Origin: Vampirovibrio chlorellavorus
GTDB taxonomy: Bacteria > Cyanobacteriota > Vampirovibrionia > Vampirovibrionales > Vampirovibrionaceae
Direction of reading: 5' to 3'
Assembly: GCA_003149345.1 (NCBI GenBank)
Contig: QFWI01000011.1
Location: forward strand, 124,001-188,000
Length of the DNA stretch: 64,000 nt
Each line of letters starts with the position of its first letter. The stretch's first letter is position 1. Below, one piece after another: positions 24,566 through 33,472 of this stretch. Made by a program: the position numbers and the translations under genes. The notes below the pieces were generated by a model that ran no database searches, was not told the DNA's origin, and worked only from the letters and a program-made list of their open reading frames with translations.

Positions 24566-25990
24566 CTATGGCTGAACATTGGGCGCTAGCCCTCTGGCTC
24601 GCTTCACCCAGCCGTTGATTTCCACCTGACGACCTCGGGCGATGGCCAGATTCCAGGGGCGTACGTCTTTGGTGATCACGGAACCGGCGGCCACACTGGC
24701 GTTTTCTCCGACACTGACCGGGGCTACCAGCACGGAATTGCTTCCCACCTTGGCCCCGTCGGCAATCAGGGTGCGCTCTTTGATGTCTCGCACCGGATCG
24801 TAGTTGGCCGTAATGGTGCCTGCCCCGATATTGACATCGCTGCCCAGTTCGGCATCGCCCAGATAGGTCAGATGGGCGGCATTGGTGTGGTGATCGATGC
24901 GGGTCTTCTTCACTTCCACAAAGTTGCCGATATTGACGTGATGGCTGATGTCCACCCCGTCTCGCAATTGGGCGAAGGGGCCGACATTGGTGAACGCCCC
25001 AATCCGGCTATCCCGCACTACCGATTGCATAATTTTCACGTCATCCGCCACTTCGACCGTCCCGCTCATGGTGGTGTGTGGGCCAATCAGGCAGCGTTGG
25101 CCAATGGTAATGTCACCTTGCAGGTAGCAGCCGGGCAGTACCGTGGAATCGGCCCCAATGCGCACTTCTGGGGCAATGAAGGTGGAAGCCGGATGCAGAA
25201 TGGTGACCCCTTCCGCCATCAGCCGGTTCAGGGTGCGGGTATTGAGTACGGCATGACATTGGGCCAAGTCGGCTCGGGCGTTGACGCCCAAAACCTCATC
25301 CGGGTCATCCAGGTGAGACAGTCCCACCCGGTAACCGGCCTGCACGGCCAAGGCAATGACATCGGTGAGATAAAACTCGCCCTGGGCGTTATCGCTGGAC
25401 AGTTGCTCTAATAGCGGGGAGATTTTGGCCCAATTCAGGCAGTAAACCCCCGTGTTAATAGTCCGAACTTGTTTTTCGGCCTCATTGGCATCCTTTTGTT
25501 CCACCACCCGCAGGACGGTTTGCCCTTCGGTGATCACCCGCCCATAGCCAAAGGGGTTTTCCAGCGTGGCCACCAGTACGGTCAAATCATTCCGGGTACT
25601 TTGGTGGGTTTCCAGCAGCGTGGATAGTGTCTCCGCCGTCAGCAAAGGCACATCCCCGGAGAGAATCAGCACATCGCCGGTAAAGTCTTGCCAGTCACTC
25701 AGCTTTTGTCGCACCTGTAACAGGGCATGTCCCGTGCCCAATTGGGGTTCCTGAACCACGGTGCGGATAACATCCCCTGTTGTATAGGCATTCAGCGCCT
25801 GGGTGACCTGCTCCCGGCCATGGCCGATGATCACGCAGGCTTCATCCACGGACAGCGTGCCGAGCGTATCCAGTACCCGAATGAGCAAGGGTTTGCCAAA
25901 TAAAGGATGCAAAACCTTGGGCAACTCGCTCTTCAGGCGCGTCCCTTTGCCCGCAGCTAAAATAACCGCCTTAAAGGAATTTTGGGGCAT
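24566..25990 (-). CDS. glmU: bifunctional GlmU (GlcN-1-P acetyltransferase / GlcNAc-1-P uridylyltransferase)
   Basis: The start is the second in-frame ATG (25990), which has GGAGAG 9 bases upstream; the first ATG abuts that site. The 474-residue product makes UDP-GlcNAc for lipid A and peptidoglycan. The uridylyltransferase domain opens KAVILAAGKGTRLKSELPKVLH, with ILSGDVPLL and GTGHALLQ. The C-terminal left-handed beta-helix carries GADSTVLPGCYLQGDITIG hexapeptide repeats and the acetyltransferase motif AAHLTYLGDAELGSDVNIGAGTI with its catalytic His. Length is normal. It follows lpxA by 91 bases on the same strand, so precursor supply and lipid A synthesis are probably in one operon. Confidence 0.97.
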   Translation of the reverse strand: MPQNSFKAVILAAGKGTRLKSELPKVLHPLFGKPLLIRVLDTLGTLSVDEACVIIGHGREQVTQALNAYTTGDVIRTVVQEPQLGTGHALLQVRQKLSDWQDFTGDVLILSGDVPLLTAETLSTLLETHQSTRNDLTVLVATLENPFGYGRVITEGQTVLRVVEQKDANEAEKQVRTINTGVYCLNWAKISPLLEQLSSDNAQGEFYLTDVIALAVQAGYRVGLSHLDDPDEVLGVNARADLAQCHAVLNTRTLNRLMAEGVTILHPASTFIAPEVRIGADSTVLPGCYLQGDITIGQRCLIGPHTTMSGTVEVADDVKIMQSVVRDSRIGAFTNVGPFAQLRDGVDISHHVNIGNFVEVKKTRIDHHTNAAHLTYLGDAELGSDVNIGAGTITANYDPVRDIKERTLIADGAKVGSNSVLVAPVSVGENASVAAGSVITKDVRPWNLAIARGRQVEINGWVKRARGLAPNVQP

Positions 25991-26016
25991 ATAAACCATC
26001 TCTCCTGATGTTTTGA

Positions 26017-26042
26017 AGTCCTGAGGTCAAAGTCCTGAGGTT
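26017..26042. repeat. short direct repeat between lpxA and glmU
   Basis: The 12-mer AAGTCCTGAGGT occurs at 26017-26028 and again at 26031-26042 in the lpxA-glmU spacer. A related AAGTCCTGAGGA also occurs inside lpxA near 26738, where it is coding. No function is evident. Confidence 0.6.
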
Positions 26043-26081
26043 TAAAGTGCGGCCAGCACCCACCCAATTTCCGACCTAGCC

Positions 26082-26945
26082 CTAGAGTAGGGTGTCGGAT
26101 AAAAGTTCTGCCTCGTCTGCCTCGGTCAACAGATCCATGTTACCAGGTTTGCGGCCACTGCCTTTCACCCGGGTGGGCCGAAAAATGCCTTTAGGCGACT
26201 GCTGCACAAAAGTCACCAGCTCGGTGATGGCCGGATCGGGCTCAATTTCAGCGTGGATAGTCTCAATAGCCTGTTTGTAATTCAAATTGGCAAAAAACAA
26301 CAGCTTAAAGGCGCGCTTCAGCCGGGTACGACTGGCAAGATCAAAGCCCCGCCGCTTTAAACCGACCTTGTTGATTCCGGCTACGACCGCCGGGCGACCA
26401 TCCAGGGTGGCAAAGGGCGGTAAGTCCATGCGGGTGGCGCTCAATCCGGCCACAATGGCCAGTTTGCCGATCTTGACGAACTGGTGAATGGCGCAACTTC
26501 CGCCTATAAAGGCAAAATCCCCGATTTCCACATGTCCGCCCAGTTGTACGGCGTTGGCTAAAATCACTTCATCGCCCAAAATACAGTTGTGGGCCACGTG
26601 AGAATAGGCCATGAGCATCGCTTTCTCGCCAATCACTGTCTCGTTGCCTTCACCGGTGGAGCGATTGACGGTGACGCATTCCCGAATGATGCTGCCCTGC
26701 CCAATACGAACGTAGGAGGGTTCTCCCTTGAACTTGAAGTCCTGAGGATGGCCTCCCAGCACGGCGCCGGAGGAGACTTGGCAGTCGGCGCCGAGTTTGA
26801 CGTATTCTTGCAGCACCGCGTGGGCATCCAGCCGGGTGCGGTCTCCGACCACGCAGTGAGGCCCCACAATGGCGTATGGGCCAATCTGAACCTGCTCCCC
26901 CAGCTGGGCGGTGGGGTCAATAATGGCGGTGGGATGAATCAGCAT
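26082..26945 (-). CDS. lpxA: UDP-GlcNAc O-acyltransferase
   Basis: A 287-residue left-handed beta-helix acyltransferase, first step of lipid A synthesis. Hexapeptide repeats run through the first 190 residues (IHPTAIIDPTAQLGEQVQIGPYAIVGP). The catalytic His is in GGSCAIHQFVKIG, and NRSTGEGNETVIG and YSHVAHNCILGDEV are characteristic. The helical C-terminal domain starts near NKVGLKRRGFD. It is slightly longer than E. coli LpxA (262), with an extra tail after residue 250. It follows fabZ by 34 bases in the lpxD-lpxC-fabZ-lpxA order. Confidence 0.97.
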   Translation of the reverse strand: MLIHPTAIIDPTAQLGEQVQIGPYAIVGPHCVVGDRTRLDAHAVLQEYVKLGADCQVSSGAVLGGHPQDFKFKGEPSYVRIGQGSIIRECVTVNRSTGEGNETVIGEKAMLMAYSHVAHNCILGDEVILANAVQLGGHVEIGDFAFIGGSCAIHQFVKIGKLAIVAGLSATRMDLPPFATLDGRPAVVAGINKVGLKRRGFDLASRTRLKRAFKLLFFANLNYKQAIETIHAEIEPDPAITELVTFVQQSPKGIFRPTRVKGSGRKPGNMDLLTEADEAELLSDTLL

Positions 26946-26979
26946 GTATCAGCCTCGATCTTTGTTTCAGCGTAACCCG

Positions 26980-27522
26980 TTAAGTGGTTGGCGTGGACTC
27001 CCGATCCACCAGAGAGCAAATGATTTCAGCCTCTACAGCCAATTCTCCGTCTACATAGGCCTTACAGGACATTTTGCCAATGGGCAGCCGCAGCTTTAGT
27101 ATTTCGCACTCCATGTCAAAGCGATCGCCCGGAGTGACCATGCGACGAAAGCGCACGTCGTTCATGCCCGCAAAAACGGCCAGCTTCCCCTGAGCGCCGG
27201 GAATGGTATCCAGCAGCAGGACACCCATTTGGGCCAAGGCTTCCAGCTGAAGGACGCCGGGCATAATGGGGTCGCCCGGGAAATGGCCCTGGAAGAACGG
27301 CTCATTGATAGTGACATTTTTGTAGCCCTTGATGCGTTTACCCGGATCCAGCTCGGTGACCCGATCCACCAGAATAAAGGGATAGCGGTGAGGCAGGATG
27401 CTCATAATGTCCCGAATACGCCGGGGAGAGGGCAAGGCTTCTTGCTTATTTAGTGAATCTTTGTTCAATGAATCTTGGCTCAATTGCGTTTGGCTTGCTT
27501 CGGTGTTCGGTTTTTCATTCAT
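26980..27522 (-). CDS. fabZ: 3-hydroxyacyl-ACP dehydratase
   Basis: Start set at the ATG with GGGAAG about 8 bases upstream, giving 180 residues; an in-frame ATG 11 codons earlier is less well placed. The hotdog domain shows LPHRYPFILVDRV with the catalytic His and GHFPGDPIMPGVLQLEALAQ with the catalytic Glu. It dehydrates 3-hydroxyacyl-ACP in fatty acid synthesis and so competes with LpxA and LpxD for hydroxyacyl-ACP, which explains its place among lipid A genes. The N-terminal 30 residues form a polar tail containing a direct repeat (DSLNKDSLNK) absent from typical FabZ (about 150 residues). Confidence 0.96.
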   Translation of the reverse strand: MNEKPNTEASQTQLSQDSLNKDSLNKQEALPSPRRIRDIMSILPHRYPFILVDRVTELDPGKRIKGYKNVTINEPFFQGHFPGDPIMPGVLQLEALAQMGVLLLDTIPGAQGKLAVFAGMNDVRFRRMVTPGDRFDMECEILKLRLPIGKMSCKAYVDGELAVEAEIICSLVDRESTPTT

Positions 27523-27614
27523 TACCAGGCTTCCCACGTCAAAAACAGGCTCCATATCATCACTTGGGGAGCATTATAACCAAAGTGACCTCAAATGAAA
27601 ACGAAGCGGCACGG

Positions 27615-28472
27615 TTAATCTGCCAACCGCAACGCGTTTCGTAATTTTTGGGCAAATGGTACGTGGCTGCTGTGTCCGGCGTTGATGGCAAACACGTGGG
27701 CCTTTAACGCCAAAGGATTAACGCCCATCAAGCTGAGATCGCCAATCAGATCCAGCGCCTTATGATAAATGGGCTCATCCGCATGGCGCAGGCTTCGGCT
27801 ATAGCCGCCTTCTTCAAACAGCCCCAGAGAATTTTCCAGACTGGCCCCCAGGGCCAAGCCCCGTGCCTGCAAGGCGGGCAACTCACTCACGTAGCCAAAG
27901 GTGCATGCGGTGGAAATCAGGGCCGGGTTATCGGCCTGACTGTCCCAGCGTACCCAGCGGCTTTTTAAATCCGGGTGATCAAAATCCACGCTGTAGCTGA
28001 TTTTAAAGTGTGTGTCCGGTACGGCATAGACTGCTATCTCTTCGTTGTGGCGGTAAAAGACCGCTCGGTTCAGGTCAATACGGGGCTTGGGCAGTCGCAG
28101 GTCATAATGAGCGGCAAAGACCTTCAGCCAGTCCTGGGCGCTGCCATCTAAAATTGGCATTTCCGGGCCCCCGGACACGGATACTTTTAGATCGGCCAAG
28201 CCCGCCAAGGCCGCCGCACAAAGGAAGTGCTCCACAATGGACAACACTTGCCCGTTTCGGCTGACCAGAGTCACCCCCCGATCGGTATGCACCACCGACG
28301 CCAGCCGGGCAGGCACCGCAGCGTCTTCTGCCAGATAGAACACAATCCCATGACCGGGTTCTGCCGGTTGAATGGTGACATCCACGGGCTTGCCGGTAAT
28401 GACCCCAATGCCAGACACGTGTATGGGGGACTGGCTGGTCGAGGACATGGCCGAAGACATCGAAGACATCAT
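27615..28472 (-). CDS. lpxC: UDP-3-O-acyl-N-acetylglucosamine deacetylase
   Basis: Start set at the ATG four bases after the lpxD stop, giving 285 residues; the frame is open upstream inside lpxD. LpxC is the zinc-dependent committed step of lipid A synthesis. Zinc ligands are seen in EHFLCAAALAGL and HKALDLIGDLSLMG, and the active-site region DGSAQDW and the catalytic AGHSSH near the end are present. PIHVSGIGVITGKPVDVTIQPA is the standard N-terminal strand. The Met/Ser-rich first ten residues (MMSSMSSAMSS) are unusual. Not fused to fabZ, unlike in some phyla. Confidence 0.96.
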   Translation of the reverse strand: MMSSMSSAMSSTSQSPIHVSGIGVITGKPVDVTIQPAEPGHGIVFYLAEDAAVPARLASVVHTDRGVTLVSRNGQVLSIVEHFLCAAALAGLADLKVSVSGGPEMPILDGSAQDWLKVFAAHYDLRLPKPRIDLNRAVFYRHNEEIAVYAVPDTHFKISYSVDFDHPDLKSRWVRWDSQADNPALISTACTFGYVSELPALQARGLALGASLENSLGLFEEGGYSRSLRHADEPIYHKALDLIGDLSLMGVNPLALKAHVFAINAGHSSHVPFAQKLRNALRLAD

Positions 28473-28476
28473 TGAG

Positions 28477-29643
28477 TTAAACCTCGACTTTTTCTGGCTG
28501 AGTGCTTCCAGCGTGCTGCCCTTCCAGCTCACTCAAGCGCTTCTTGAGGGTTTTGACCTCCTGGAACAACTCTCGCAGCTTGCTCATGTACATGAGGGTT
28601 TGAAAAGTTTCCCGACGGGGCATGGCCGGAATGCCCACCACCACTTCCTTGGGCTCAATATCGCGCATGACACCGGACTTGGCCATAATAATGGCGTCAT
28701 CGCCCACCTTCAGGTGATCGGCCAGACCCGCTTGACCTGCAATGACCACCCGGTTGCCGATTTCGCAACTGCCCGAAATGCCAACCTGAGAAACGATCAG
28801 GCAGTTTTCTCCCACCACGTTGTTGTGGCCAATCATGACCAGATTGTCGATTTTGGTGCCTTTTTTAATCAAGGTAGCGCCCAGGTTGGAGCGATCGATG
28901 GTGGCGCAGGCCCCCACTTCCACATCATCTTCCAGAATCACGGTGCCGATGGAGTTGATACGAAGCACTTCGGTGTTTTGCCCGGAGATTTTACCGCCGG
29001 ATTTGGCCGCTTCCACACTGCCCGGTTCCGGGGTCACATAACTAAAGCCATCGGCCCCAATACTGGCATTGTGTTGCAGAATGACCCGTTTCCCCATCAT
29101 CACCCGCTCGCCGACCCGGGCCCCGGAATGTAAGACGCACCCGGCATCCAGCCGAGCTTCCGCGCCAACGGTCACATGGGGCATTAATACGCAATCGGCC
29201 CCTATTTGGGCTTTTTCGCCAATATAGGCAAAGGCCCCGATGGAGGCTGAAGGGTGAACCTTTGCGGTTGCTTCAATCACCGCCGTAGGGTGGACGCCTT
29301 GATGCGCGTGCAAGGGTTTTTCAAACACGTTTAACAGGGTGGCCAAGGCAAAACGGGGACGCTCTACCGTGATGTAGCCTTCAAACAGGCCCTCTGGCAC
29401 TTCAATATCGGCGGCCACCACGGCGGCTTTAACGGGGATGGGGCTATGGGGCAGTAGTTTAAAAGCCCCGGCGTCCAGAATTAAAACCGCTTCATCCGGG
29501 GACGTGATCATTTTGGGATGGGCCAGGCTGCTGACCGCAATGGCGCCGTTGCCTTTTAAGCTGGCGCCGGGGGTGACAGACGCTAAAGTCTCCAGGGTGA
29601 CCGGAGGTACCGGTAACGGTTGACGACGGGTGGATTCCGACAT
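28477..29643 (-). CDS. lpxD: UDP-3-O-(3-hydroxyacyl)glucosamine N-acyltransferase
   Basis: Start set at the ATG with AAAGGAG 7 bases upstream, giving 388 residues; the 15 codons upstream have no binding site. The N-terminal uridine-binding domain (LASVTPGASLKGNGAIAVSSLA) leads to a long left-handed beta-helix with hexapeptides (VHPSASIGAFAYIGEKAQIGADC). The catalytic His region DNLVMIGHNNVVGENCLI is present, and the C-terminal helix LRELFQEVKTLKKRLSELEG is coiled. LpxD adds the second acyl chain to lipid A precursor. It is longer than usual (about 340) by an insertion after residue 150 and by the tail. First gene of the lipid A cluster. Confidence 0.96.
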   Translation of the reverse strand: MSESTRRQPLPVPPVTLETLASVTPGASLKGNGAIAVSSLAHPKMITSPDEAVLILDAGAFKLLPHSPIPVKAAVVAADIEVPEGLFEGYITVERPRFALATLLNVFEKPLHAHQGVHPTAVIEATAKVHPSASIGAFAYIGEKAQIGADCVLMPHVTVGAEARLDAGCVLHSGARVGERVMMGKRVILQHNASIGADGFSYVTPEPGSVEAAKSGGKISGQNTEVLRINSIGTVILEDDVEVGACATIDRSNLGATLIKKGTKIDNLVMIGHNNVVGENCLIVSQVGISGSCEIGNRVVIAGQAGLADHLKVGDDAIIMAKSGVMRDIEPKEVVVGIPAMPRRETFQTLMYMSKLRELFQEVKTLKKRLSELEGQHAGSTQPEKVEV

Positions 29644-29717
29644 GAGAGACTCCTTTAATCCCTGTAAACAAGGCAAACCAGACAGCAAAAATTAGGCTTT
29701 TTGATTATACTGGGTGC

Positions 29718-31007
29718 ATGTCAGCAACACCAGACCCAGTCCCTGCCAAGCCTGCGCTTACCGGTGCGGCCCGACTACGAATCGCCATCATTGGCGGTGG
29801 AGCCGCTGGTTTTTTTACGGCGATCAACACTGCCGAAAAGAACCCTGCTGCGGCTATTACTATTTTTGAAGCCGGGCATAAGCCCCTGCAAAAGGTGCGA
29901 ATTTCCGGCGGGGGGCGCTGCAACCTGACTCACCACTGCTTTGACCCGGTTCGTTTGGTGGAATTCTACCCCCGTGGGCAGCGGGAGTTGAAATCGTTAT
30001 TCGCCCGTTTTCAGCCCGAGAACACGGTGCAATGGTTTGAGAAACGGGGGGTAAAGATGAAAACCGAGCCGGATGGACGCATGTTCCCCCGCTCGGATAC
30101 TTCTGGGGAAGTGCTGGAGTTGTTTCACGCCTTGGCCAAACGCCATGATATTCGCATTCACAATCAAAGCCGGGTAGAACGTATTCAAAAAATGGATGCT
30201 CAGTTTGAAGTAACCACCACTTCCCGGCAGACCGAGCGCTTTGACGTTTGTGTGCTGGCCACCGGCTACAGCCCGACTGGATGGGAGTTGGCCAAGGCCC
30301 TGGGTCATACGGTTCTGCCGCCGGTGCCATCGCTGTTTCCGTTCACGATCCATGATGCGGTGTTAAAAGACCTGCAAGGGATTGCGCTGCCTCAGGCCAA
30401 GGGAAAACTGGTGGTGAAAGGCACGCATAAAACAGAGACTTTCACGGCAGAAGGCCCCGTATTAATTACCCACACCGGTTTATCCGGCCCGCTGATTTAC
30501 CGTTTGTCGGCCTGGGGCGCTCGTTCCTTGGCCGAGAGCCGCTATCAGGCCCTCCTCACCCTGGATTGCCTGCCTACTCAGTCGGAAGACGCTTTGCGGG
30601 CTGAGCTTCAGCATTTATTGGCTGGCCCTGAGGGCAAGAAAAAACTGGGGAACCTCTCATTTGCGGCACTCCCTAACCGGCTGTGGCAGGCCTTGCTGGT
30701 GGAAAGCGGTGCCAATCCAGAGGAGAAAGTCGAGACCCTGGGCAAAAAAACGCTGAATCGGCTGGTTGAGAATCTAAAACGGTTGCCCCTACAGGTCACC
30801 GGCAAAAGCCCTTCCAAGGAAGAATTTGTGAGTTGTGGGGGCGTGGCCCTGAAAGAAGTGGATTTCAAGACCCTGCAAAGTAAGTGTGTGCCGGGTTTGT
30901 ACTTTGGGGGAGAGATTCTGGATATCGACGGTCTGACAGGGGGCTTTAACTTTCAGGCCTGCTGGAGCGCAGGTTGGGTCATTTCCGAAGCGCTGAAAGC
31001 GCTTTAA
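29718..31007 (+). CDS. NAD(P)/FAD-dependent oxidoreductase, HI0933/YhiN family
   Basis: A 429-residue flavoprotein. The FAD-binding loop is IAIIGGGAAGFFTAINTA at residues about 22-39, followed by the family signature QKVRISGGGRCNLTHH. The C-terminal FAD motif is VPGLYFGGEILDIDGLTGGFNFQACWSAGWVISEAL. These match the HI0933/BaiN group, whose cellular reaction is mostly unknown. The ATG is only about 7 bases after a TATACT element and no Shine-Dalgarno is seen, so the mRNA might be leaderless; this is inference. It is divergent from lpxD and overlaps the next, convergent gene by four bases. Confidence 0.93.
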   Translation: MSATPDPVPAKPALTGAARLRIAIIGGGAAGFFTAINTAEKNPAAAITIFEAGHKPLQKVRISGGGRCNLTHHCFDPVRLVEFYPRGQRELKSLFARFQPENTVQWFEKRGVKMKTEPDGRMFPRSDTSGEVLELFHALAKRHDIRIHNQSRVERIQKMDAQFEVTTTSRQTERFDVCVLATGYSPTGWELAKALGHTVLPPVPSLFPFTIHDAVLKDLQGIALPQAKGKLVVKGTHKTETFTAEGPVLITHTGLSGPLIYRLSAWGARSLAESRYQALLTLDCLPTQSEDALRAELQHLLAGPEGKKKLGNLSFAALPNRLWQALLVESGANPEEKVETLGKKTLNRLVENLKRLPLQVTGKSPSKEEFVSCGGVALKEVDFKTLQSKCVPGLYFGGEILDIDGLTGGFNFQACWSAGWVISEALKAL

Positions 31008-31189
31008 ACCGCACGGTACTCTTTCAATGGCTGTTCTCCAAGCCAGCCACAGTTTTGGCACTTCAAAGTCAGTATTTCCCGGTACTCTCTTGGTGAGGAG
31101 GCGCCTTTTGACGCACGGCCTACCAGAATTTGACGGGGGGCCAGATCCCAAAAACCACAGTCGGGGCAATCGTCATAACTAACGACCAT
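31004..31189 (-). CDS. small zinc-ribbon protein, 61 aa
   Basis: Start set at the ATG after GGAAGGAAGG; upstream in-frame codons lack support. The 61-residue product has two CxxC pairs, CPDC near residue 8 and CQNC near residue 45, the pattern of a small zinc ribbon. Between them lies a basic linker (RQILVGRASKGASSPREYREI). Zinc ribbons of this size bind nucleic acids or partner proteins; nothing shows which. Its last four bases overlap the 3' end of the flavoprotein gene on the other strand. Confidence 0.65.
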   Translation of the reverse strand: MVVSYDDCPDCGFWDLAPRQILVGRASKGASSPREYREILTLKCQNCGWLGEQPLKEYRAV

Positions 31190-31500
31190 ACAGCCTTCCT
31201 TCCTATATAACGTTGGTTGCAAGAGCGGACAGAATGATACTCTCAAAAGCGGGTTTGATTATCAGGGCCACAAATCCCTTGAAACTCAGTTTAAAGTAAG
31301 GATGAGTTTACGGCTATTCCCCAGTCAGCTATGGGATGATGTATTGAGTGCAGATATAAGCGGCGTTGCGCGCCTTTGCTAAACAAACTAAAAGAGGGTT
31401 CGCCGTTTCCTGTCCCACAGGGTTGCCATGCGCCGCCCTTTCCCCCATAATACAGGGTGACCAAATACACCGTGGCCAAATTTATATTGGTCAGGTTCAT
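31190..31500. other. intergenic region before tRNA-Pro, nothing firm recognised
   Basis: About 310 bases without a supported gene. It must contain the promoter of tRNA-Pro; TATATT near 31481 is a possible -10 element but has no good -35. No repeat was recognised. Confidence 0.4.
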
Positions 31501-31573
<73 letters not shown>

Positions 31574-31574
<1 letters not shown>

Positions 31575-31617
31575 AATTTTAACCCTTGCACCGTAGGTGT
31601 TGGGGTTTAAATTTTTA
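31574..31617 (+). terminator. intrinsic terminator of tRNA-Pro
   Basis: AAATTTTAACCC pairs with GGGTTTAAATTTT around a stem containing GCACC/GGTGT, and T residues follow. It starts at the last base of the tRNA. Confidence 0.75.
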
Positions 31618-31690
31618 TTGGGGATTGAACCAGCGCCCCGGAGTCCTTACAAAAAAGGAGGGGCCCCCGCTGAGCCAGCGAAGTGGGGCA

Positions 31691-31763
31691 AGGTCGCAGG
31701 TTCGAATCCTGTCATCCCGAAATTTCAACCCTCACACTGGTTAAAGGTGTTAGAGGGTTGAAA
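31691..31763 (+). pseudogene. partial second copy of tRNA-Pro 3' half with its own hairpin
   Basis: The 31 bases from GGTCGCAGG through CATCCCGAAATTT repeat the T arm, acceptor 3' strand and flank of tRNA-Pro exactly. They are followed by a hairpin TTTCAACCCT/AGGGTTGAAA comparable to the terminator of the first copy. The 5' half of the tRNA is not recognisable. This is either a decayed tandem tRNA copy or the outer attachment site of a lost integrated element. Confidence 0.65.
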
Positions 31764-31874
31764 GTTGGTGCTTAAAGGCGCGTTCTGATGAACGATGCCG
31801 GATAGTGCAGCTGACTGGTATCGTTGCTGCCTAAAATAGCTGAGGAGGCCTTACCCAAAGGTGGAAGGTGTCTA

Positions 31875-32663
31875 TTAAGTGTGCTTCCAGGCTGGCGGGC
31901 GCTTTTCCTGAAAGGCCCGCATGCCCTCTTTTTGATCCTCGGTGGCAAAGCACAGATAAAACAACTTGCGCTCGTAATCGAGCCCCTCTTCCAGGGTGCT
32001 TTCAAAAGCCTTGAGAACGGTCTGCTTGGCCAGTTGCACCGCAACGGCTGGTTTTTCGGCAATGGTATGGGCCAGGGCTTTGGCCTCTGCCATGACTTGA
32101 TCATCCGCCACCACTTTGTTAATTAGGCCCAGTTCCAGTGCTTCCGATGCTTTGAAAGGGCGTCCGGTTAAAATCAATTCCATGGCCTTGGCTTTGCCCA
32201 CCGCTCGGGTTAACCGCTGGGTGCCACCAGCCCCCGGAATGACGCCAATATTGATTTCAGGTTGGCCGAATTTGGCGTTTTCACCGGCGATAATCAAATC
32301 GCACATCATGGCCACCTCACAGCCGCCCCCCAGCGCGTAGCCATTGACGGCGGCAATAATCGGCTTTTTGATGAGCCGGATGCGATCCCAGACCGCCAAA
32401 TCATCCTGTCGCAGCATCTCTATAGCAGAGGCCTGCGCCATTTGCTTGATATCGGCCCCGGCGGCAAACGCCTTTTCGCCCCCGCTCAGCACCACACAGC
32501 CAATGGATGGGTCTGCGTCCAGTGCTTCCAGAACTTGAATCAGTTCTTGCATCAGCGCCCCGTTCAAGGCGTTTAACGCTTCAGGGCGATGTAGTTGTAC
32601 CAAACCCACCCGTTGTTCCCGGTTGACCCGCACGTATTGCAGGTTGCCAAAAGTGTCATTCAT
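31875..32663 (-). CDS. enoyl-CoA hydratase / crotonase family
   Basis: Start set at the ATG behind GGGGGTTGAG, giving 262 residues. The crotonase fold is clear: HRPEALNALNGALMQEL, the oxyanion-hole segment KAFAAGADIKQM, and ALGGGCEVAMMCDLIIA and GQPEINIGVIPGAGGTQRL with the two catalytic glutamates of true enoyl-CoA hydratases. The C-terminal FYLCFATEDQKEGMRAFQEKRPP is typical of the FadB/PaaF/Crt group. It hydrates trans-2-enoyl-CoA in fatty acid or amino acid breakdown. No other beta-oxidation gene lies nearby, so the pathway cannot be fixed. Confidence 0.95.
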   Translation of the reverse strand: MNDTFGNLQYVRVNREQRVGLVQLHRPEALNALNGALMQELIQVLEALDADPSIGCVVLSGGEKAFAAGADIKQMAQASAIEMLRQDDLAVWDRIRLIKKPIIAAVNGYALGGGCEVAMMCDLIIAGENAKFGQPEINIGVIPGAGGTQRLTRAVGKAKAMELILTGRPFKASEALELGLINKVVADDQVMAEAKALAHTIAEKPAVAVQLAKQTVLKAFESTLEEGLDYERKLFYLCFATEDQKEGMRAFQEKRPPAWKHT

Positions 32664-32697
32664 AACGCTCAACCCCCTGTGCCTAGTGATTATTTCA

Positions 32698-33060
32698 CTA
32701 GTTATCGCTTCCCCGGGTCATCTCGAAAATGTCCCCATTGGGTGACTCCTTGCGGATCCGATTGACAACTTCAGTGGGCGGGATATCTTCGCCGGTGAGC
32801 ATTCGGTGCAAGTTGCGGATGAAGCCACTGCCATAAGCCAAGGCTCGTGAATCTTTCTTGTTAGTGACCAATTCTATAATGGCGCTGTTTTTGGGCCCAT
32901 CGTTAGCCTGATGGTTTTGTTTGATGAACACATCCAGGTTTTCACCAAACAAGACGGTGGAATCTTTTTTGAGCCGTTCCGCCTCCAATTGCTTGAGCAC
33001 CTGGGGTTGAACGCCTGAAAATCGAAGGATTCGTTGTGATAACGGACTTAGAGGATCCAT
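32698..33060 (-). CDS. unknown protein, 120 aa
   Basis: Start set at the ATG with AAGGAAAT 6 bases upstream. The product begins MDPLSPLSQRILRFSGVQPQ and is polar and helical (VLKQLEAERLKKDSTVLFGENL). Its second half carries NSAIIELVTNKKDSRALAYGSGFI and ends acidic. No signal peptide or known motif. It lies 34 bases upstream of the crotonase gene on the same strand, so they may share a transcript. The style of start, MDPL..., and the short length recall other unknown genes in this window. Function unknown. Confidence 0.65.
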   Translation of the reverse strand: MDPLSPLSQRILRFSGVQPQVLKQLEAERLKKDSTVLFGENLDVFIKQNHQANDGPKNSAIIELVTNKKDSRALAYGSGFIRNLHRMLTGEDIPPTEVVNRIRKESPNGDIFEMTRGSDN

Positions 33061-33472
33061 CGGGATTTCCTTTTTAAGTTTGCTCTCTATTGCGTAGATC
33101 AATATCTGAAACAGACTACGGGATCACTCGTAGATGGGGAAATTTGCAATCATTCCGTTACAATTGCCTCGTTTTAGCACCTGTTTTTTGCGTGTTTAAA
33201 ACCTGAAAAGCCTTTTTTATCCTGTTTTCTCAGGTTTTTAGCCCTACCTCTTTTCGCACTTTAGTCAGAATTAATGAATGCCGGATAACTTGGATCAAAA
33301 TATCAACAGCGAGTCAGTGTTTTTTATCAATAAAAAAATGTTCATTTGTACACCCCTATATTTTACATTTAAAAATATTTAAGTCAAACCCACCTCATCT
33401 ATTATATGGGGGCAAGATCGATTTGTGGCAATTTGCGAAGGACTGTAACGATTCCGGCGGATCGATCCGGGA
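33061..33472. other. AT-rich intergenic region with one hairpin
   Basis: A 412-base AT-rich stretch without a supported gene, between a minus-strand start and a minus-strand stop. AAAACCTGA (33198-33206) pairs with TCAGGTTTT (33230-33238) across a 23-base loop; with the following T residues it may be a plus-strand terminator, though no plus-strand gene precedes it. Nothing else was recognised. Confidence 0.4.
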